Source: Spirosoma sp. SC4-14 (GTDB taxonomy: Bacteria > Bacteroidota > Bacteroidia > Cytophagales > Spirosomataceae). From it: 64,000 nt of DNA. The translations under genes and the position numbers were made by a program. The notes under the pieces are model-generated. The model made no database searches, had not been told where the DNA came from, and saw only the letters and a program-made list of their open reading frames with translations. Where the stretch lies: assembly GCF_037201965.1 (NCBI RefSeq), contig NZ_CP147519.1, forward strand, positions 248,001-312,000. Reading direction: 5' to 3'. Below, piece by piece: positions 43,507 to 53,842 of this stretch (the stretch's first letter is position 1; each line of letters starts with the position of its first letter).

Positions 43507-45690
43507 TTAATTACGGTCAAGAATATCCTGCCCCAGTAGGTCGGCGCTTTCACCCTGCCCAAACCGGCCGATTTCGGCGCTGGAAGGCAGCTTTTTACGG
43601 TATTCATCGACGTACAGGCCGATTTTATCAAACGGAATCGGTTTAAATCCAGGCAGGTCTTTCAGTAGTTGCGCATCGGGTTTCAGGCTGAAATCGAACC
43701 GGTTCAAGTCAGCAAAGCCGGGGTTGGTTTCGTAGGCAATGTTTTTGCCCGATGCCAGCGACTCGTCGGTTTTGACTTCTTTGCCGTTGAGCATCTCGAC
43801 GTACGAAAAGGGTTTCTTCGACTGAATGGCCACGTTATTCTCGATGTGGTTGCCGGGCCCGCGGACCGTAACGAACTGAAAACCGTAGTTGCAGTTGATG
43901 GCTACGTTGTTATAGCAGTCGATGGTTTGCGGGTGTTTGTCCTGAGAACCGCGTTTGTAGAGGTAGCCCGTTCCGCGTTTGTTGGGCGAACTGTTCAGGT
44001 ACAGGATGTTACCAAAGATGTGCATATCCCGGTGGTCGTGGTCGAAATAAATACCATCGCCTTCGGTGCTGTTGTGGATGAAGTTGTAAGCGAACGTGTG
44101 GTTGCCCATCCGTTCGTACTGGTCGTAGCTGTAAAAGCCGCCCATATCATCGGAAACGAGACACATCCTGAAAATCTCGTTGTATTCGAATCGGGAATCC
44201 CAGCTACCGAACAGCACCCCGGCATGGGGCGTGTCGTGAATCAGGTTGTGCGCTACATACATGCCTACGGCTGGATGATGGCCGCCACCACCGCCCCCGG
44301 TGAAGCCCGCATTGACGGCAGGCGCATAAATCCGCGTAATCTGACTGAAGTGGTGAATGTGGTTGTTAACTACCTGATGGCCAGCTGCTACGCGCGGGGT
44401 CGTTGTTTCGTCGCCCCCGCCCAGCCACACCCCCCCGGCTCCCAAATCGAACAGGTCGGAGCTTTGTACGATGTGGTTGCTACCTCCATCCAGCCGGATA
44501 GCATACTGGTTTATGTTATGGATTGTGCAGCCCGCAATCCGGTTATTGGCCCCACCGTTGATAACGATGGCATCGGCTAGGTTTTCCTCGAACGTGATGC
44601 CCTGAATCACAACATTCGACACATCGGTCAGGCGGAGAAGCGGTTCACTCAGGTCGGCCAGGCGGACCTGAGTGTCCTGAGCGGGCGGATAGAAATAAAG
44701 TTTCTGGTCAGAGAAATCAACGGCCCATTCGCCGGGTAAATCCACTTCTTCGAGCAGGTTCATCAACCAGTACGGCTCCTTGCCGTTGCCTTCGGGCCGG
44801 GTGTATTTGTTGCCAATGCCACCCGGTACCGGTGCTGCCAGCGTAACGGTATGGGCAGCAGTGTCGATGGCGGCTACCCGCACGGCTTCGTTCTGCCAAG
44901 GTATCCGCCAATACCCTTTTAGCCAGACACCCCGGCTAACCTGACGCATCCAGCGGGCGGGCCGGTCGGCGCCAGTCGTGTCCCGGCCATTCGTGGCCCG
45001 GCGGTACTCGAAAACGCCGGGACGGGGTGGGCGGGGCGCTTTAGCACCGTCGGCGTAGAAATTCCGCCAGTCTTCGTTTTTCGATTCCTGTCCCCCACCA
45101 TTAACAATGACTTTCTTGATTGTCATATATCCCTTGTTGGGGTAGCGCGAGAGCGGCATTCGTTTGCCATCGATAAACAGCGAAACAATGCCACCCTCGT
45201 CGTTGAACAAATCAGGATAAGCGTTACGGTGGGATATTTTCAGGGCTTTTAAATCAATGAATCGGATTTTAGGGCGTAAATCCGGCAAGATGCGGTCGAG
45301 TGTGGCCGGGTCACTGACGGGCTGTACCGATGAAGGCGGTACAGGGCTGGACCCGCAGAGAATGGCTTTCTCCTCACCGAATGCCCGGTAAACAACAGGA
45401 GCGGCTTCCGTGCCACCATCCTGTTTGGTAAGGTCTATGGTTTTGGATACATAATAGGTACCGGCCCGTAGATACACCGTTGCGGGTTTTTGCTGACTAG
45501 CCCGTTCTCGTACGGCATCGCGGGCACGGGTAAGCGTCGCAAACGGCGCGTTCTGCGTACCTGGATTGGTATCCCGCCCGTCGGGACTGACAAAAAAATC
45601 CTGCGCCAGCAGCGGACCAATGCCAAAAAAAGTAGTGACGGAAAGGGTCAGCAGCGCAACATAGCGGCTACATGTTAACGATAAAATCAT
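43507..45690 (-). CDS. Right-handed beta-helix enzyme, GH141-like
   Basis: A 727-residue secreted protein (signal peptide about 1-29). It begins FFVSPDGRDTNPGTQNAPFA followed by TLTRARDAVRERA (about 32-64), the usual start of DUF1565/GH141-type beta-helix proteins. Repeated strand coils follow (about 350-640), with GITFEENLADAIVINGGANN and NNRIAGCTIHNINQYAIRLDGG. GH141 includes an alpha-L-fucosidase acting on rhamnogalacturonan II and a xylanase. The link to a fucose locus makes alpha-L-fucosidase attractive, but beta-helix proteins also include lyases. First gene of the minus-strand operon, divergent from the HTCC regulator. Confidence 0.72.
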   Translation of the reverse strand: MILSLTCSRYVALLTLSVTTFFGIGPLLAQDFFVSPDGRDTNPGTQNAPFATLTRARDAVRERASQQKPATVYLRAGTYYVSKTIDLTKQDGGTEAAPVVYRAFGEEKAILCGSSPVPPSSVQPVSDPATLDRILPDLRPKIRFIDLKALKISHRNAYPDLFNDEGGIVSLFIDGKRMPLSRYPNKGYMTIKKVIVNGGGQESKNEDWRNFYADGAKAPRPPRPGVFEYRRATNGRDTTGADRPARWMRQVSRGVWLKGYWRIPWQNEAVRVAAIDTAAHTVTLAAPVPGGIGNKYTRPEGNGKEPYWLMNLLEEVDLPGEWAVDFSDQKLYFYPPAQDTQVRLADLSEPLLRLTDVSNVVIQGITFEENLADAIVINGGANNRIAGCTIHNINQYAIRLDGGSNHIVQSSDLFDLGAGGVWLGGGDETTTPRVAAGHQVVNNHIHHFSQITRIYAPAVNAGFTGGGGGGHHPAVGMYVAHNLIHDTPHAGVLFGSWDSRFEYNEIFRMCLVSDDMGGFYSYDQYERMGNHTFAYNFIHNSTEGDGIYFDHDHRDMHIFGNILYLNSSPNKRGTGYLYKRGSQDKHPQTIDCYNNVAINCNYGFQFVTVRGPGNHIENNVAIQSKKPFSYVEMLNGKEVKTDESLASGKNIAYETNPGFADLNRFDFSLKPDAQLLKDLPGFKPIPFDKIGLYVDEYRKKLPSSAEIGRFGQGESADLLGQDILDRN

Positions 45691-46195
45691 ACGGATTTAG
45701 GTATCAAATGAGGCCTGAAACGACTGGTCAAAAGTAGCCTGTCGCCTATCACAAGGCTTTTCCGTATGTTGCGAATGTTGGTCTCGCGGTTGCAAATTTG
45801 GATGGAATAGGGATTAAATAGGCAGAAAGCAGGGTGTTTTACGTCCCCAAGACAATTCAGCAACCTCCTGACCAGTACTTAGCACATCTCGTATAATGAA
45901 GTACTACCCGACTGTCTAGCTTTACGGATTGCTCTGATTGACCGCCTGTCCGGGGAAGTCAGGGTGTTTTTTATTTATTCAGACTCCGTTATTACATGAA
46001 CGTACGCCGACTCAAACCACTGGTCTTTCTGACACTGGTCTATGCAGGCCTCACCTCGCTATTCCTTTATTTACTTTTTTTACTTCTATAAGCTGTATTC
46101 AGCATTTTAGCCGTAAAAAATAAAAGTATAATCAGATGCATTGTTGCCTTAGGTAAGCAGCGTATAGTGTGTAGAGACCTGTATGATTCCTCGTT
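45691..46195. promoter_or_regulatory. Divergent control region between PUL operon and HTCC regulator
   Basis: A 505-nt gap separates the minus-strand operon start (45690) from the HTCC start (46196). A minus-strand -7-like box TACTTTTG is at 45736-45729; a TTG lies at 45754-45752, only 15 nt away, shorter than usual, so the promoter is tentative. The middle is AT-rich. The HTCC's AraC-type domain is expected to bind here, but I see no clear repeated site. A tiny hydrophobic ORF lies at 45996-46091. Confidence 0.4.
45996..46091 (+). CDS. Possible 31-residue hydrophobic microprotein
   Basis: ATG at 45996 opens a 31-codon frame ending TAA at 46089-46091. The peptide has a basic start (MNVRRLKPL) and then an almost wholly hydrophobic run (VFLTLVYAGL then LFLYLLFLLL). 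This is a plausible single-membrane-helix microprotein in the HTCC/operon divergent region. There is no other support, and short hydrophobic frames can arise by chance. Confidence 0.25.
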   Translation: MNVRRLKPLVFLTLVYAGLTSLFLYLLFLLL

Positions 46196-49100
46196 ATGCG
46201 ATTACATACTACACTTTTCTGGCTACTCCTTTTTGTGGTGTCTCCGCCCGTTTATTCGGATGATGGCTTTACGGTGGCAACGGATAAGGCGATTAATCCG
46301 GATGTACTCTTCGAGCGATTTACCAGCAAATCAGGCTTACCTGATGAACGGATTCGGGCTTTCTACCAGGATAGTAAAGGGTTTTTGTGGATTGGTACAA
46401 TGAATGGCCTAAGCCGGTACGATGGCTATTCCTTCCGGAATTATTTCAGGAACCAGGAGAAAAACAGCATCTCGGGCAACTGGACCTACGCCATTTGTGA
46501 AGATGCCGGCCATTCTCTCTGGATTGGGACGAAGGATGGACTCAGCCGGTTCGACCCGAAAACAGAAACGTTTACCAATTTCCGTAATAACCCGGCTGAC
46601 CCGACCTCATTATTCTGTAATCAGATCAATACCATGCTGTTCGACAGCCAGGGTAAACTCTGGATTGGTACGCCCAAAGGTGTCACCGTTTTCGACCCGG
46701 ATAGCCGGTCGTTCAGGCGGTTAAAGCAGTATCCGTTCAATACGCCCATCGGGAAAATGATTCGGTCGGCAGGCGATTACATCTGGATTGCGACCGCCGA
46801 AGGTCCCGTTCGCTATGATGTTCGCAACGGAAAATCGACCTTTCATCGGCTGACCGTCCGGCCCAATCCATACGGTGACCGCTTCTGGTCACTGCTGGAA
46901 GACAATCGCCATTTATACATCGGGACGGGGGGCGATGGGCTGTTGCGCCTGACCTACAACGCCGAACGCGGGACGTATGAAGGGTTCGAGTCGCTGAATC
47001 AAGTAACCGAAAGTGGCCAGTCGCTCCATCGGACCGAAATTTTCGACATCTGTAAAGCCGACGCTACATCATTCTGGCTAGGTACCGACCGGGGTATTGT
47101 GCGACTCGAAAAGCCCGGAACACCAGCCGCCCGGCTGCGCTTTTATAAGCATAATCCAATCAACGAAAAAAGCATTAGCAACGACCTCGTTTATAAGGTC
47201 TTCATCGACCGAACCAACGTGCTGTGGTGTGGTACCGAAATTGGTCTGAATAAGCTCGACCTGCACCTGTTACCCTTTCATTATTACACGTTTGCCAGTC
47301 AGCAGGCCAGCGATCAGGTCCGTAGCATCCTCTCCGCCGATGACGTAACGATCTGGTTGGGCACGGCTCAATCCGGTTTGTATCGCTATCACCTGGCCGA
47401 TGGAACCACGCAGCGTTACCGCTTCCGCCCTGAACCGTCGTTCCTGAATTACCACCGCTCACTCCTCATGGATGCTGACCGAAACCTATGGGTTGGAACC
47501 CTCGGGGGAGCCACCCGATTGGCCGCGGGTTCCTATACCCGATCAGAGACGATGCTCGACGGCGCGGCCGTCTTCTCCATTTTTCAGGATTCCCGTAAAA
47601 CGCTCTGGGTCGGCACGAATAATGGCTTGTATAAACTAGGTGCCGATGGTTCAAAAACCCATTTTCCATTCGGTGGCAGAAACCCCGGCGAAGCCACCAG
47701 CGAGTTCGTGCGTTCACTTTATGAAGACCATACGGGCGCTATCTGGGTGGGATTTGAAAACCGGGGACTTTGTCGGTTCGACCCTAAAACGGGGGCGTTT
47801 ACCCCCATTGGGGGAAGTCGGGCCAATGAGCGTCTGGCGGGTGGGACCGTCTACTCGATTCTGGAAATGCCCCGGAATGTAATCTGGGTCGGTACCGAGT
47901 CGGGGCTTAACAAAATTACCCTTTCGGATGATGCGACCCGTCGAGTGCCGATGCGAATCAAAACCTATCGCGAGGTCGATGGCTTACCCGACCAGTCGGT
48001 GAATGGAATCCTGGCCGACCGTCAGGGCTTTTTGTGGATTAGCACGATTAAAGGACTGGCCCGGTTCGACAGTCGCCGGGAGCAGTTTCAGGTCTTCCTG
48101 CCTATGCTGAATTTTACGCATAGCTGCCTCAACCAGTTAAATGGGAAACTATTGTTCGGGGCATCGGATGGGTTTGTCATCTTCGACCCGGCCGAAATCA
48201 GGACGGATAAGCGTATGCCAGCGGTGGTTTTGTCGGACCTCAAATTATTCAATAAAGGGGTGGGTATCGGTCAGGTTGTCAATGGCGATACGATTTTACG
48301 CCAGTCGCTGGCCACCAGCCCGGAGATTGTCCTGAACTACCGCAACAACGGATTTACGATTGGCTTTACGGGGCTGCATTTCGCGAACCCGGACGAGAAT
48401 GCGTATGCCTACCGGATGGATGGCTTCGATGCCGACTGGATTCCGACCGATGCCCAGAACCGAACGGCCACCTATACCAATCTGGACCCTGGCACCTATC
48501 GCTTCGAGGTGAAGGCGTCTAATAGTTCGGGGCGATGGAATCCCCATGCAGCCAGTATTACGGTAACGATTCTGCCACCACCCTGGAAAACATGGTGGGC
48601 CATTACCTTGTATGTGCTCCTGTTCAATGCGCTCCTGTTCATTTTCATCCGTTATCTGCTGATTCAGTCCAAACAACGTCAGCAAATTCGGTTCGAGCAA
48701 CTGGAAAAAGAGCAGCTAAAGAATCTCAATCAACTCAAACTGCGGTTTTTTACCGACGTCTCGCACGAGTTCCGAACCCCGCTGTCGCTCATCGTCGGGC
48801 CGGTTGAAGACCTGTTGGCATCAACGGATATTCGGGGCGTAGCGCGGCAAAAAATTCAGTTTGTTCAGCACAACTCGCAGAAACTGCTGCAACTGATTGA
48901 CGAACTGATGACATTCCAGAAACTGGACCAGGGCATGCTCAAACTGAAGCCCGAGCGGCTGGAACTGGTGACGTTTACGCAGGACATCTTTGGCAACTTT
49001 GAGTCGATGGCGCAGAAGAAAGGCATCCGGTTTCAGTTTTCGTCCGGCCTATCCTCCGTAGCCGCCATGGTCGATTCAGAAAAGTTAGAGAAGGTGCTCA

Positions 49101-50335
49101 ATAATCTGATTGTCAACGCACTGAAGTTTACGCCCACGGGTGGGGCTGTTACAGTGCAGTTGACGGCTTCATCGCCCGGTCTGGTACCCGATTCCGACCG
49201 GGAATGGATTCGTCTGACGGTGGAGGATACCGGAAAAGGCATCACCCCCGACGAGCAGCAGTATTTGTTTGAACGCTATTTCCAGTCGGAGTCAATAAAG
49301 GGTGGAACGGGCGTTGGCCTGTCGCTGACCAAAAGTCTGGTCGAACTGCACGGGGGAACGATAACGGTCGATAGTGAACCGAATGTACGAACCTGTTTTA
49401 CAGTGCTGTTACCGATAGACACTGTAGCGGCACCCGATACTCTGCCGTCCGTACAAGCCGCACCGAAGCCGTTTGTTTACGAGCAAATTGTCCCTAACCT
49501 AACGCTGGCGAATGAACTCGTGACGCTACCGCTGCCGAGTTTAGCAACTGGCAATGTGGCCAGTCGGCCAGACCTGCTCATTGTTGATGATAACCTCGAT
49601 GTACTCGATTACCTGGAACTGACCTTTCAGAATCAGTACCGGATTGTGAAAGCCGAAAACGGACGACAGGCGCTGGACCGCATCCGGGAGCGCGAACCCG
49701 ATGTGATTATCAGCGACATCATGATGCCCGAAATGGATGGTATCCAGTTATGCCGGACGCTGAAAACCAGTCTGGACACCTGCCACATTCCACTGATTCT
49801 ATTGACGGCTCGTTCGACGGTTGAGAATCAGATTGAAGGCATCGGCACCGGCGCTGACGACTATATACCCAAGCCGTTCCATCCTGAACTCCTGCGGGCA
49901 AAAGTCGAAAATCTGATTGAGTCCCGGCTGCGGTTACTCGAAAAATTCCGGTCTAATTCCGTCGTTATTCCCAAAGACATTACCCGGAATCCACTCGACG
50001 AGGCCTTCCTGCAAAAAGTCATTGATACCATCAAGGCGAACCTCAGTAACGAAGAGTTCAGCGTGGAGGAACTGGGCGACCATGTCAGCATGAGCCGGAG
50101 TAATCTGTTCCGGAAACTGAAAGCTATCACCGGCCAGACACCCATCGAATTTATCTATTACATCCGCCTAAAACACGCCATGGAACTGCTGCTGGAACGG
50201 AAGCTAAACATCTCCGAAATTACGTATGAGGTAGGTTTCAAGAACCCGTCGTCGTTTAGCAAATCCTTCCGGAAGCAGTTTGGAAAAGCCCCCACCGAGT
50301 ATCTGAACGACCTGCTGGCAGCTCAGAAAAATTAA
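46196..50335 (+). CDS. Hybrid two-component system regulator (HTCC) of the PUL
   Basis: A 1379-residue one-protein two-component system. Signal peptide (about 1-22); two periplasmic propeller domains built of Reg_prop repeats such as GFLWIGTMNGLSRYDGY and SLWIGTKDGLSRFDPK (about 30-690); Y_Y_Y domain (about 715-790); transmembrane helix (about 800-823). Next come HisKA with TDVSHEFRTPLS (His about 857), an HATPase with NNLIVNALKFTPTGG, a receiver with IVDDNLDVLDYL and the phospho-acceptor ISDIMMPEMDG (Asp about 1173), and an AraC-type HTH (about 1275-1375). HTCCs bind oligosaccharides in the periplasm and turn on the matching polysaccharide genes. The divergent start and the adjoining loci make both SusCD operons likely targets. 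Confidence 0.97.
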   Translation: MRLHTTLFWLLLFVVSPPVYSDDGFTVATDKAINPDVLFERFTSKSGLPDERIRAFYQDSKGFLWIGTMNGLSRYDGYSFRNYFRNQEKNSISGNWTYAICEDAGHSLWIGTKDGLSRFDPKTETFTNFRNNPADPTSLFCNQINTMLFDSQGKLWIGTPKGVTVFDPDSRSFRRLKQYPFNTPIGKMIRSAGDYIWIATAEGPVRYDVRNGKSTFHRLTVRPNPYGDRFWSLLEDNRHLYIGTGGDGLLRLTYNAERGTYEGFESLNQVTESGQSLHRTEIFDICKADATSFWLGTDRGIVRLEKPGTPAARLRFYKHNPINEKSISNDLVYKVFIDRTNVLWCGTEIGLNKLDLHLLPFHYYTFASQQASDQVRSILSADDVTIWLGTAQSGLYRYHLADGTTQRYRFRPEPSFLNYHRSLLMDADRNLWVGTLGGATRLAAGSYTRSETMLDGAAVFSIFQDSRKTLWVGTNNGLYKLGADGSKTHFPFGGRNPGEATSEFVRSLYEDHTGAIWVGFENRGLCRFDPKTGAFTPIGGSRANERLAGGTVYSILEMPRNVIWVGTESGLNKITLSDDATRRVPMRIKTYREVDGLPDQSVNGILADRQGFLWISTIKGLARFDSRREQFQVFLPMLNFTHSCLNQLNGKLLFGASDGFVIFDPAEIRTDKRMPAVVLSDLKLFNKGVGIGQVVNGDTILRQSLATSPEIVLNYRNNGFTIGFTGLHFANPDENAYAYRMDGFDADWIPTDAQNRTATYTNLDPGTYRFEVKASNSSGRWNPHAASITVTILPPPWKTWWAITLYVLLFNALLFIFIRYLLIQSKQRQQIRFEQLEKEQLKNLNQLKLRFFTDVSHEFRTPLSLIVGPVEDLLASTDIRGVARQKIQFVQHNSQKLLQLIDELMTFQKLDQGMLKLKPERLELVTFTQDIFGNFESMAQKKGIRFQFSSGLSSVAAMVDSEKLEKVLNNLIVNALKFTPTGGAVTVQLTASSPGLVPDSDREWIRLTVEDTGKGITPDEQQYLFERYFQSESIKGGTGVGLSLTKSLVELHGGTITVDSEPNVRTCFTVLLPIDTVAAPDTLPSVQAAPKPFVYEQIVPNLTLANELVTLPLPSLATGNVASRPDLLIVDDNLDVLDYLELTFQNQYRIVKAENGRQALDRIREREPDVIISDIMMPEMDGIQLCRTLKTSLDTCHIPLILLTARSTVENQIEGIGTGADDYIPKPFHPELLRAKVENLIESRLRLLEKFRSNSVVIPKDITRNPLDEAFLQKVIDTIKANLSNEEFSVEELGDHVSMSRSNLFRKLKAITGQTPIEFIYYIRLKHAMELLLERKLNISEITYEVGFKNPSSFSKSFRKQFGKAPTEYLNDLLAAQKN

Positions 50336-50370
50336 CGCTGGTTTACCGTCAAATCTTTTTCCTATTATTT

Positions 50371-50408
50371 GCCCCGTTATCAGTTCTGGCGCATAACGGG
50401 GCTTTTTG
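50371..50408 (+). terminator. Strong intrinsic terminator after the HTCC gene
   Basis: GCCCCGTTAT (50371-50380) pairs perfectly with ATAACGGGGC (50393-50402) across a 12-nt loop, followed by TTTTTG. It lies 36 nt after the HTCC stop and separates the regulator from the plus-strand SusC operon. Confidence 0.85.
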
Positions 50409-50661
50409 TGGTATTTTTTAGGGGCGTACCTGTACTTAATCGGGGCGAAATGCCTGTTTTAGCCCTGCTTATTCGATTTCTGCAACATCTCGGCTTACAT
50501 CTGCAACATTTCCCTTCCCCGGTTTGAGTTGCCTGCCCCGTACTTTGTACCACTGAATTTTGAATTATTCACGGATAAAATAGCGATAGTCCAATAAGGG
50601 ACAAACTGCCTTATGTGTATCGCATTCCTATTTGTAGAAGCCCCTTAAACCCTACATTACT
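50409..50661 (+). promoter_or_regulatory. Leader/promoter region of the second SusC operon
   Basis: The roughly 250 nt between the HTCC terminator and SusC holds no ORF. TACTTTG-like sequence (in CCGTACTTTGTACC, near 50535-50550) and a CTATTTG near 50630 are loose matches to the Bacteroidota -7 box, but no proper -33 partner is seen. The true promoter is not resolved. Confidence 0.3.
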
Positions 50662-53600
50662 ATGCGCCCCCCTGTACAAAAGCTCGGTTGGATAGCATGC
50701 TTTTTGCTCATCATCCACTCATTAGCGGTTGGGGCTGTTCTGCCGCCACTCGTTATAACGGGTCGGGTAATCGCCGAAACCGGCGGACCGCTGCCCGGTG
50801 TCAGTATTGTTCTGAAAGGCACGCAGACCGGCACGACCACCGAGGCCGATGGAACGTATAAACTATCGTTACCCGAAGGCAGCGAAAACAGTACGCTGGT
50901 CTTTTCGTATATCGGCTACGTTTCGCAGGAGATTGTGGTAAACAACCGGTCCGTCATTGAGGTAACCCTGGCCACCGATTCCAAATCGCTGAGTGAGGTA
51001 GTCGTTGTCGGCTACGGTGAGCAGAAACGGAAAACGCTCTCGACAGCCGTCAGCTCTATATCCGGTACGCAACTAAAAGATATTTCGGTGGCGAACCCGG
51101 CGCAGGCCCTGGCGGGTCAGGTATCGGGTGTCAACATTACGCAGACGGGCGGTCAGCCGGGTTCAGCGCCCGTTATCCGGATTCGGGGTATCGGGTCGCT
51201 GGGGGCGGGTAACAGTCCTCTGTATGTAGTAGATGGATATCCGCTGGCCAGTGCCGACAATTTCAACCAGATTAATCCGGATGATATTCAATCCATCGAA
51301 ATTTTGAAAGATGCCGCTGCAGCCGCTATTTACGGCTCGCGTGGAGGTAACGGGGTCATTCTGGTCACGACCAAACGGGGGAAACCCGGCCAGACCCGCT
51401 TTTCGTACAGTGGCTATTACGGCGTTCAGAACCTGAGCAAAGAGGTCGATGTGATGAACAATACAAACTTCATCGCTTATTCCAAAGAGTCGGCCATCAA
51501 TGCAGGGTTAAAATATTATGCCTTCTACGACAACCCGCCTGCCGATTTGCCCACAACCGACTGGCAGAAGGAAATCTACCGGACAGCGGTCATCACCCAG
51601 CACGAAATCTCGGCCTCGGGTGGTACTGAAAAGTTTCGCTTCAATGTGTCGGGTGCTTATCTAAAACAGGATGGAATTCTGCGCAGCAGCGGTTTTGAAC
51701 GGTTTTCGGTACGCGCTAACCTCGATGCCCAATTGTCGAATAAGCTGACGTTTGGTATGAGCCTGGCTCCGTCGTTTACTAATACGCAGTATCAGAATGT
51801 AGCCGGTAGTAATGACGCCAGCGCCATTGCGGTAGGTACTGACCCCATCGGTGTCGCCCTGCAAATGCCGCAGTTTTTCCCGGTCTTTCTGCCTAATGGC
51901 GATTATGCCAATACCAACAATTACCCCCTGACGCAGGGTGCCAATTCGGTTTCTCCCAATTTCAGAGGACCCACCGTGCAACTGGATTTATACAAAGACC
52001 GGGGCGAAACCCCGCGTTTACTGGCGAATTCATTCCTGGAATATGAGCTGATCAGTGGGCTGAAAATCAAAACCAGTTTCGGGGCGGAGTACATCAGCGA
52101 CACCCGGAATCAGTTCGTGCCAGCCACAATGCCGTCCAACACCGCACCGACGGCGAACCTGAGTAATCCACTCGCCAGCAACATTGCAGCAGCCAAACGA
52201 CTCAGTGTCAACTCGAACTGGCTCTGGGAAAACACCCTCAATTACAACAAATCCATCGGGCATGACCACTCATTTGCCCTGCTGGCGGGGTACACAGCCC
52301 AGTCGGTGGTCAGCACCGGAAACGTTATTACGGGTGTAACGGGCAGTTTCGTAAACGACCTGATTCAAAACATTAGCGGGGCCGGAACCACGACCAGCAC
52401 CAACTCCTACGCAAAAAATACGTTGGTGTCGCTGCTGGGTCGGATAAACTACAGCTACAAGGAAAAATACCTCATGTCGGCGGCTATCCGGCAGGACGGT
52501 TCGTCGCGGTTTGGGTCCAACAACCGCTACGCGCTATTCCCCTCCGCATCGGTAGCCTGGCGGATGACGGAGGAGCCCTTTATAAAAACGATTCCCATCA
52601 TCAGTGAATTGAAAATACGGGGTAGCTACGGCCTGACCGGTAACAACAACATCGGCAATTACGCATCCCAAAGCTACGCGACGCAAGCCAATTACGACTT
52701 TGGCAGTGGGGCGGGAACGCGGGTTTACGGCTATGCGGCCAATAACATCGCCAATGCCGATTTGACCTGGGAGACCAACAAACAATTCGACCTGGGTTTT
52801 GAACTGGGCCTGCTCAACGACCGGTTTTACCTGACTGCCGATGCCTACACCCGCAACACGACAGGGCTGCTCAATAACCGCAACGTACCGGCTATTGTCG
52901 GAACATCGGCTACGGTGGTGCAGAATATCGGGGAGATTTCGAATAAAGGGGTGGAGTTATCCATCACATCGCACAATACCAAAGGCGCGCTGCAGTGGAC
53001 CACCAACGCCAACATCTCCTTCAACACCAATAAAGTTGTGTCGCTGGTCAATGACAAGCCTATCTATTTCAGCGCAGGCGGCTTTACCAACTACGCCATT
53101 GTGGTGCCGGGTCAGCCACTGGGTGAGTTCTACGGCTACCGGCAGATTGGCGTTTTTAAAGACCAGGCGGAAGTAGACGCAGGTGGTCAATGGGCCAGTG
53201 GCGGGTCGAAGCCGGGCGACATCAAATACGACGATGTGAATAAAGATGGCAAGATCGACGCCAATGACCTGACGTATCTCGGCAGTCCGCTGCCCAAATT
53301 CACGTACGGGATGACCAATACGTTTCGGTACAAAGGCTTTGATTTGAACGTAATTCTGCAAGGGTCGTATGGGAACAAGATTGTGGCGCAGTGGCTCCGG
53401 GCGGGTTATTATTTCAACGGCAATGCAAACACCATTACCGATGTGGTTAACCGCTGGGAGTCGCCGAGCCAACCCGGCAACGGCTGGCAGCCGCGCGTCA
53501 CCAATACCCCTTCGGGTGGCACCAATAATTTCTCCAGCCGCTACGTCTACGATGCGTCGTTTCTGCGGGTACGCACCGTCACGCTGGGGTATACAGTCCC

Positions 53601-53802
53601 GAACGTGGTAACCAACAAGCTGAAGCTACAGAATGTGCGGGTGTATGTGAGTGGCCAAAATCTGTTCACGTTCACCAAATACATTGGCTACAATCCCGAA
53701 GCCAACGATAATGGCAATACGACCAACCCTACATATGGCTATGATTCGGCCTCGTATCCGCTGGCACGCACCATTACGGCCGGACTGAATGTTGGCTTCT
53801 AA
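50662..53802 (+). CDS. SusC-type TonB-dependent outer membrane transporter, second copy
   Basis: A 1046-residue protein: signal region (about 1-25), carboxypeptidase-regulatory-like domain (LVITGRVIAETGGPLPGVSI, about 29-105), TonB box LSEVVVVGYG, plug with ALAGQVSGVNITQTGGQPGS, GNSPLYVVDGYP and AAAAAIYGSRGGNGVILVTT, then the barrel ending in SYPLARTITAGLNVGF. It is more divergent from the SusC at 38252-41593 than a recent duplicate would be. Followed by its SusD partner and the fucose genes, it likely imports fucose-containing oligosaccharides. Confidence 0.97.
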   Translation: MRPPVQKLGWIACFLLIIHSLAVGAVLPPLVITGRVIAETGGPLPGVSIVLKGTQTGTTTEADGTYKLSLPEGSENSTLVFSYIGYVSQEIVVNNRSVIEVTLATDSKSLSEVVVVGYGEQKRKTLSTAVSSISGTQLKDISVANPAQALAGQVSGVNITQTGGQPGSAPVIRIRGIGSLGAGNSPLYVVDGYPLASADNFNQINPDDIQSIEILKDAAAAAIYGSRGGNGVILVTTKRGKPGQTRFSYSGYYGVQNLSKEVDVMNNTNFIAYSKESAINAGLKYYAFYDNPPADLPTTDWQKEIYRTAVITQHEISASGGTEKFRFNVSGAYLKQDGILRSSGFERFSVRANLDAQLSNKLTFGMSLAPSFTNTQYQNVAGSNDASAIAVGTDPIGVALQMPQFFPVFLPNGDYANTNNYPLTQGANSVSPNFRGPTVQLDLYKDRGETPRLLANSFLEYELISGLKIKTSFGAEYISDTRNQFVPATMPSNTAPTANLSNPLASNIAAAKRLSVNSNWLWENTLNYNKSIGHDHSFALLAGYTAQSVVSTGNVITGVTGSFVNDLIQNISGAGTTTSTNSYAKNTLVSLLGRINYSYKEKYLMSAAIRQDGSSRFGSNNRYALFPSASVAWRMTEEPFIKTIPIISELKIRGSYGLTGNNNIGNYASQSYATQANYDFGSGAGTRVYGYAANNIANADLTWETNKQFDLGFELGLLNDRFYLTADAYTRNTTGLLNNRNVPAIVGTSATVVQNIGEISNKGVELSITSHNTKGALQWTTNANISFNTNKVVSLVNDKPIYFSAGGFTNYAIVVPGQPLGEFYGYRQIGVFKDQAEVDAGGQWASGGSKPGDIKYDDVNKDGKIDANDLTYLGSPLPKFTYGMTNTFRYKGFDLNVILQGSYGNKIVAQWLRAGYYFNGNANTITDVVNRWESPSQPGNGWQPRVTNTPSGGTNNFSSRYVYDASFLRVRTVTLGYTVPNVVTNKLKLQNVRVYVSGQNLFTFTKYIGYNPEANDNGNTTNPTYGYDSASYPLARTITAGLNVGF

Positions 53803-53842
53803 CCCTTTTTCTCGCATCAAGCGACTAAACATCTTCGAAATC

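Noticed and set aside
43485..43631. Longer start for the GH105 gene
   Set aside because: It begins at TTG inside the preceding gene and pushes the signal peptide 49 residues into the protein.
43669..44580. 303-codon plus-strand frame
   Set aside because: Antisense to the GH141-like gene; long only because of the repetitive beta-helix coding on the other strand.
53789..53842. Upstream in-frame start for the second SusD
   Set aside because: It overlaps the SusC stop and would hide the lipoprotein signal that begins at 53843.
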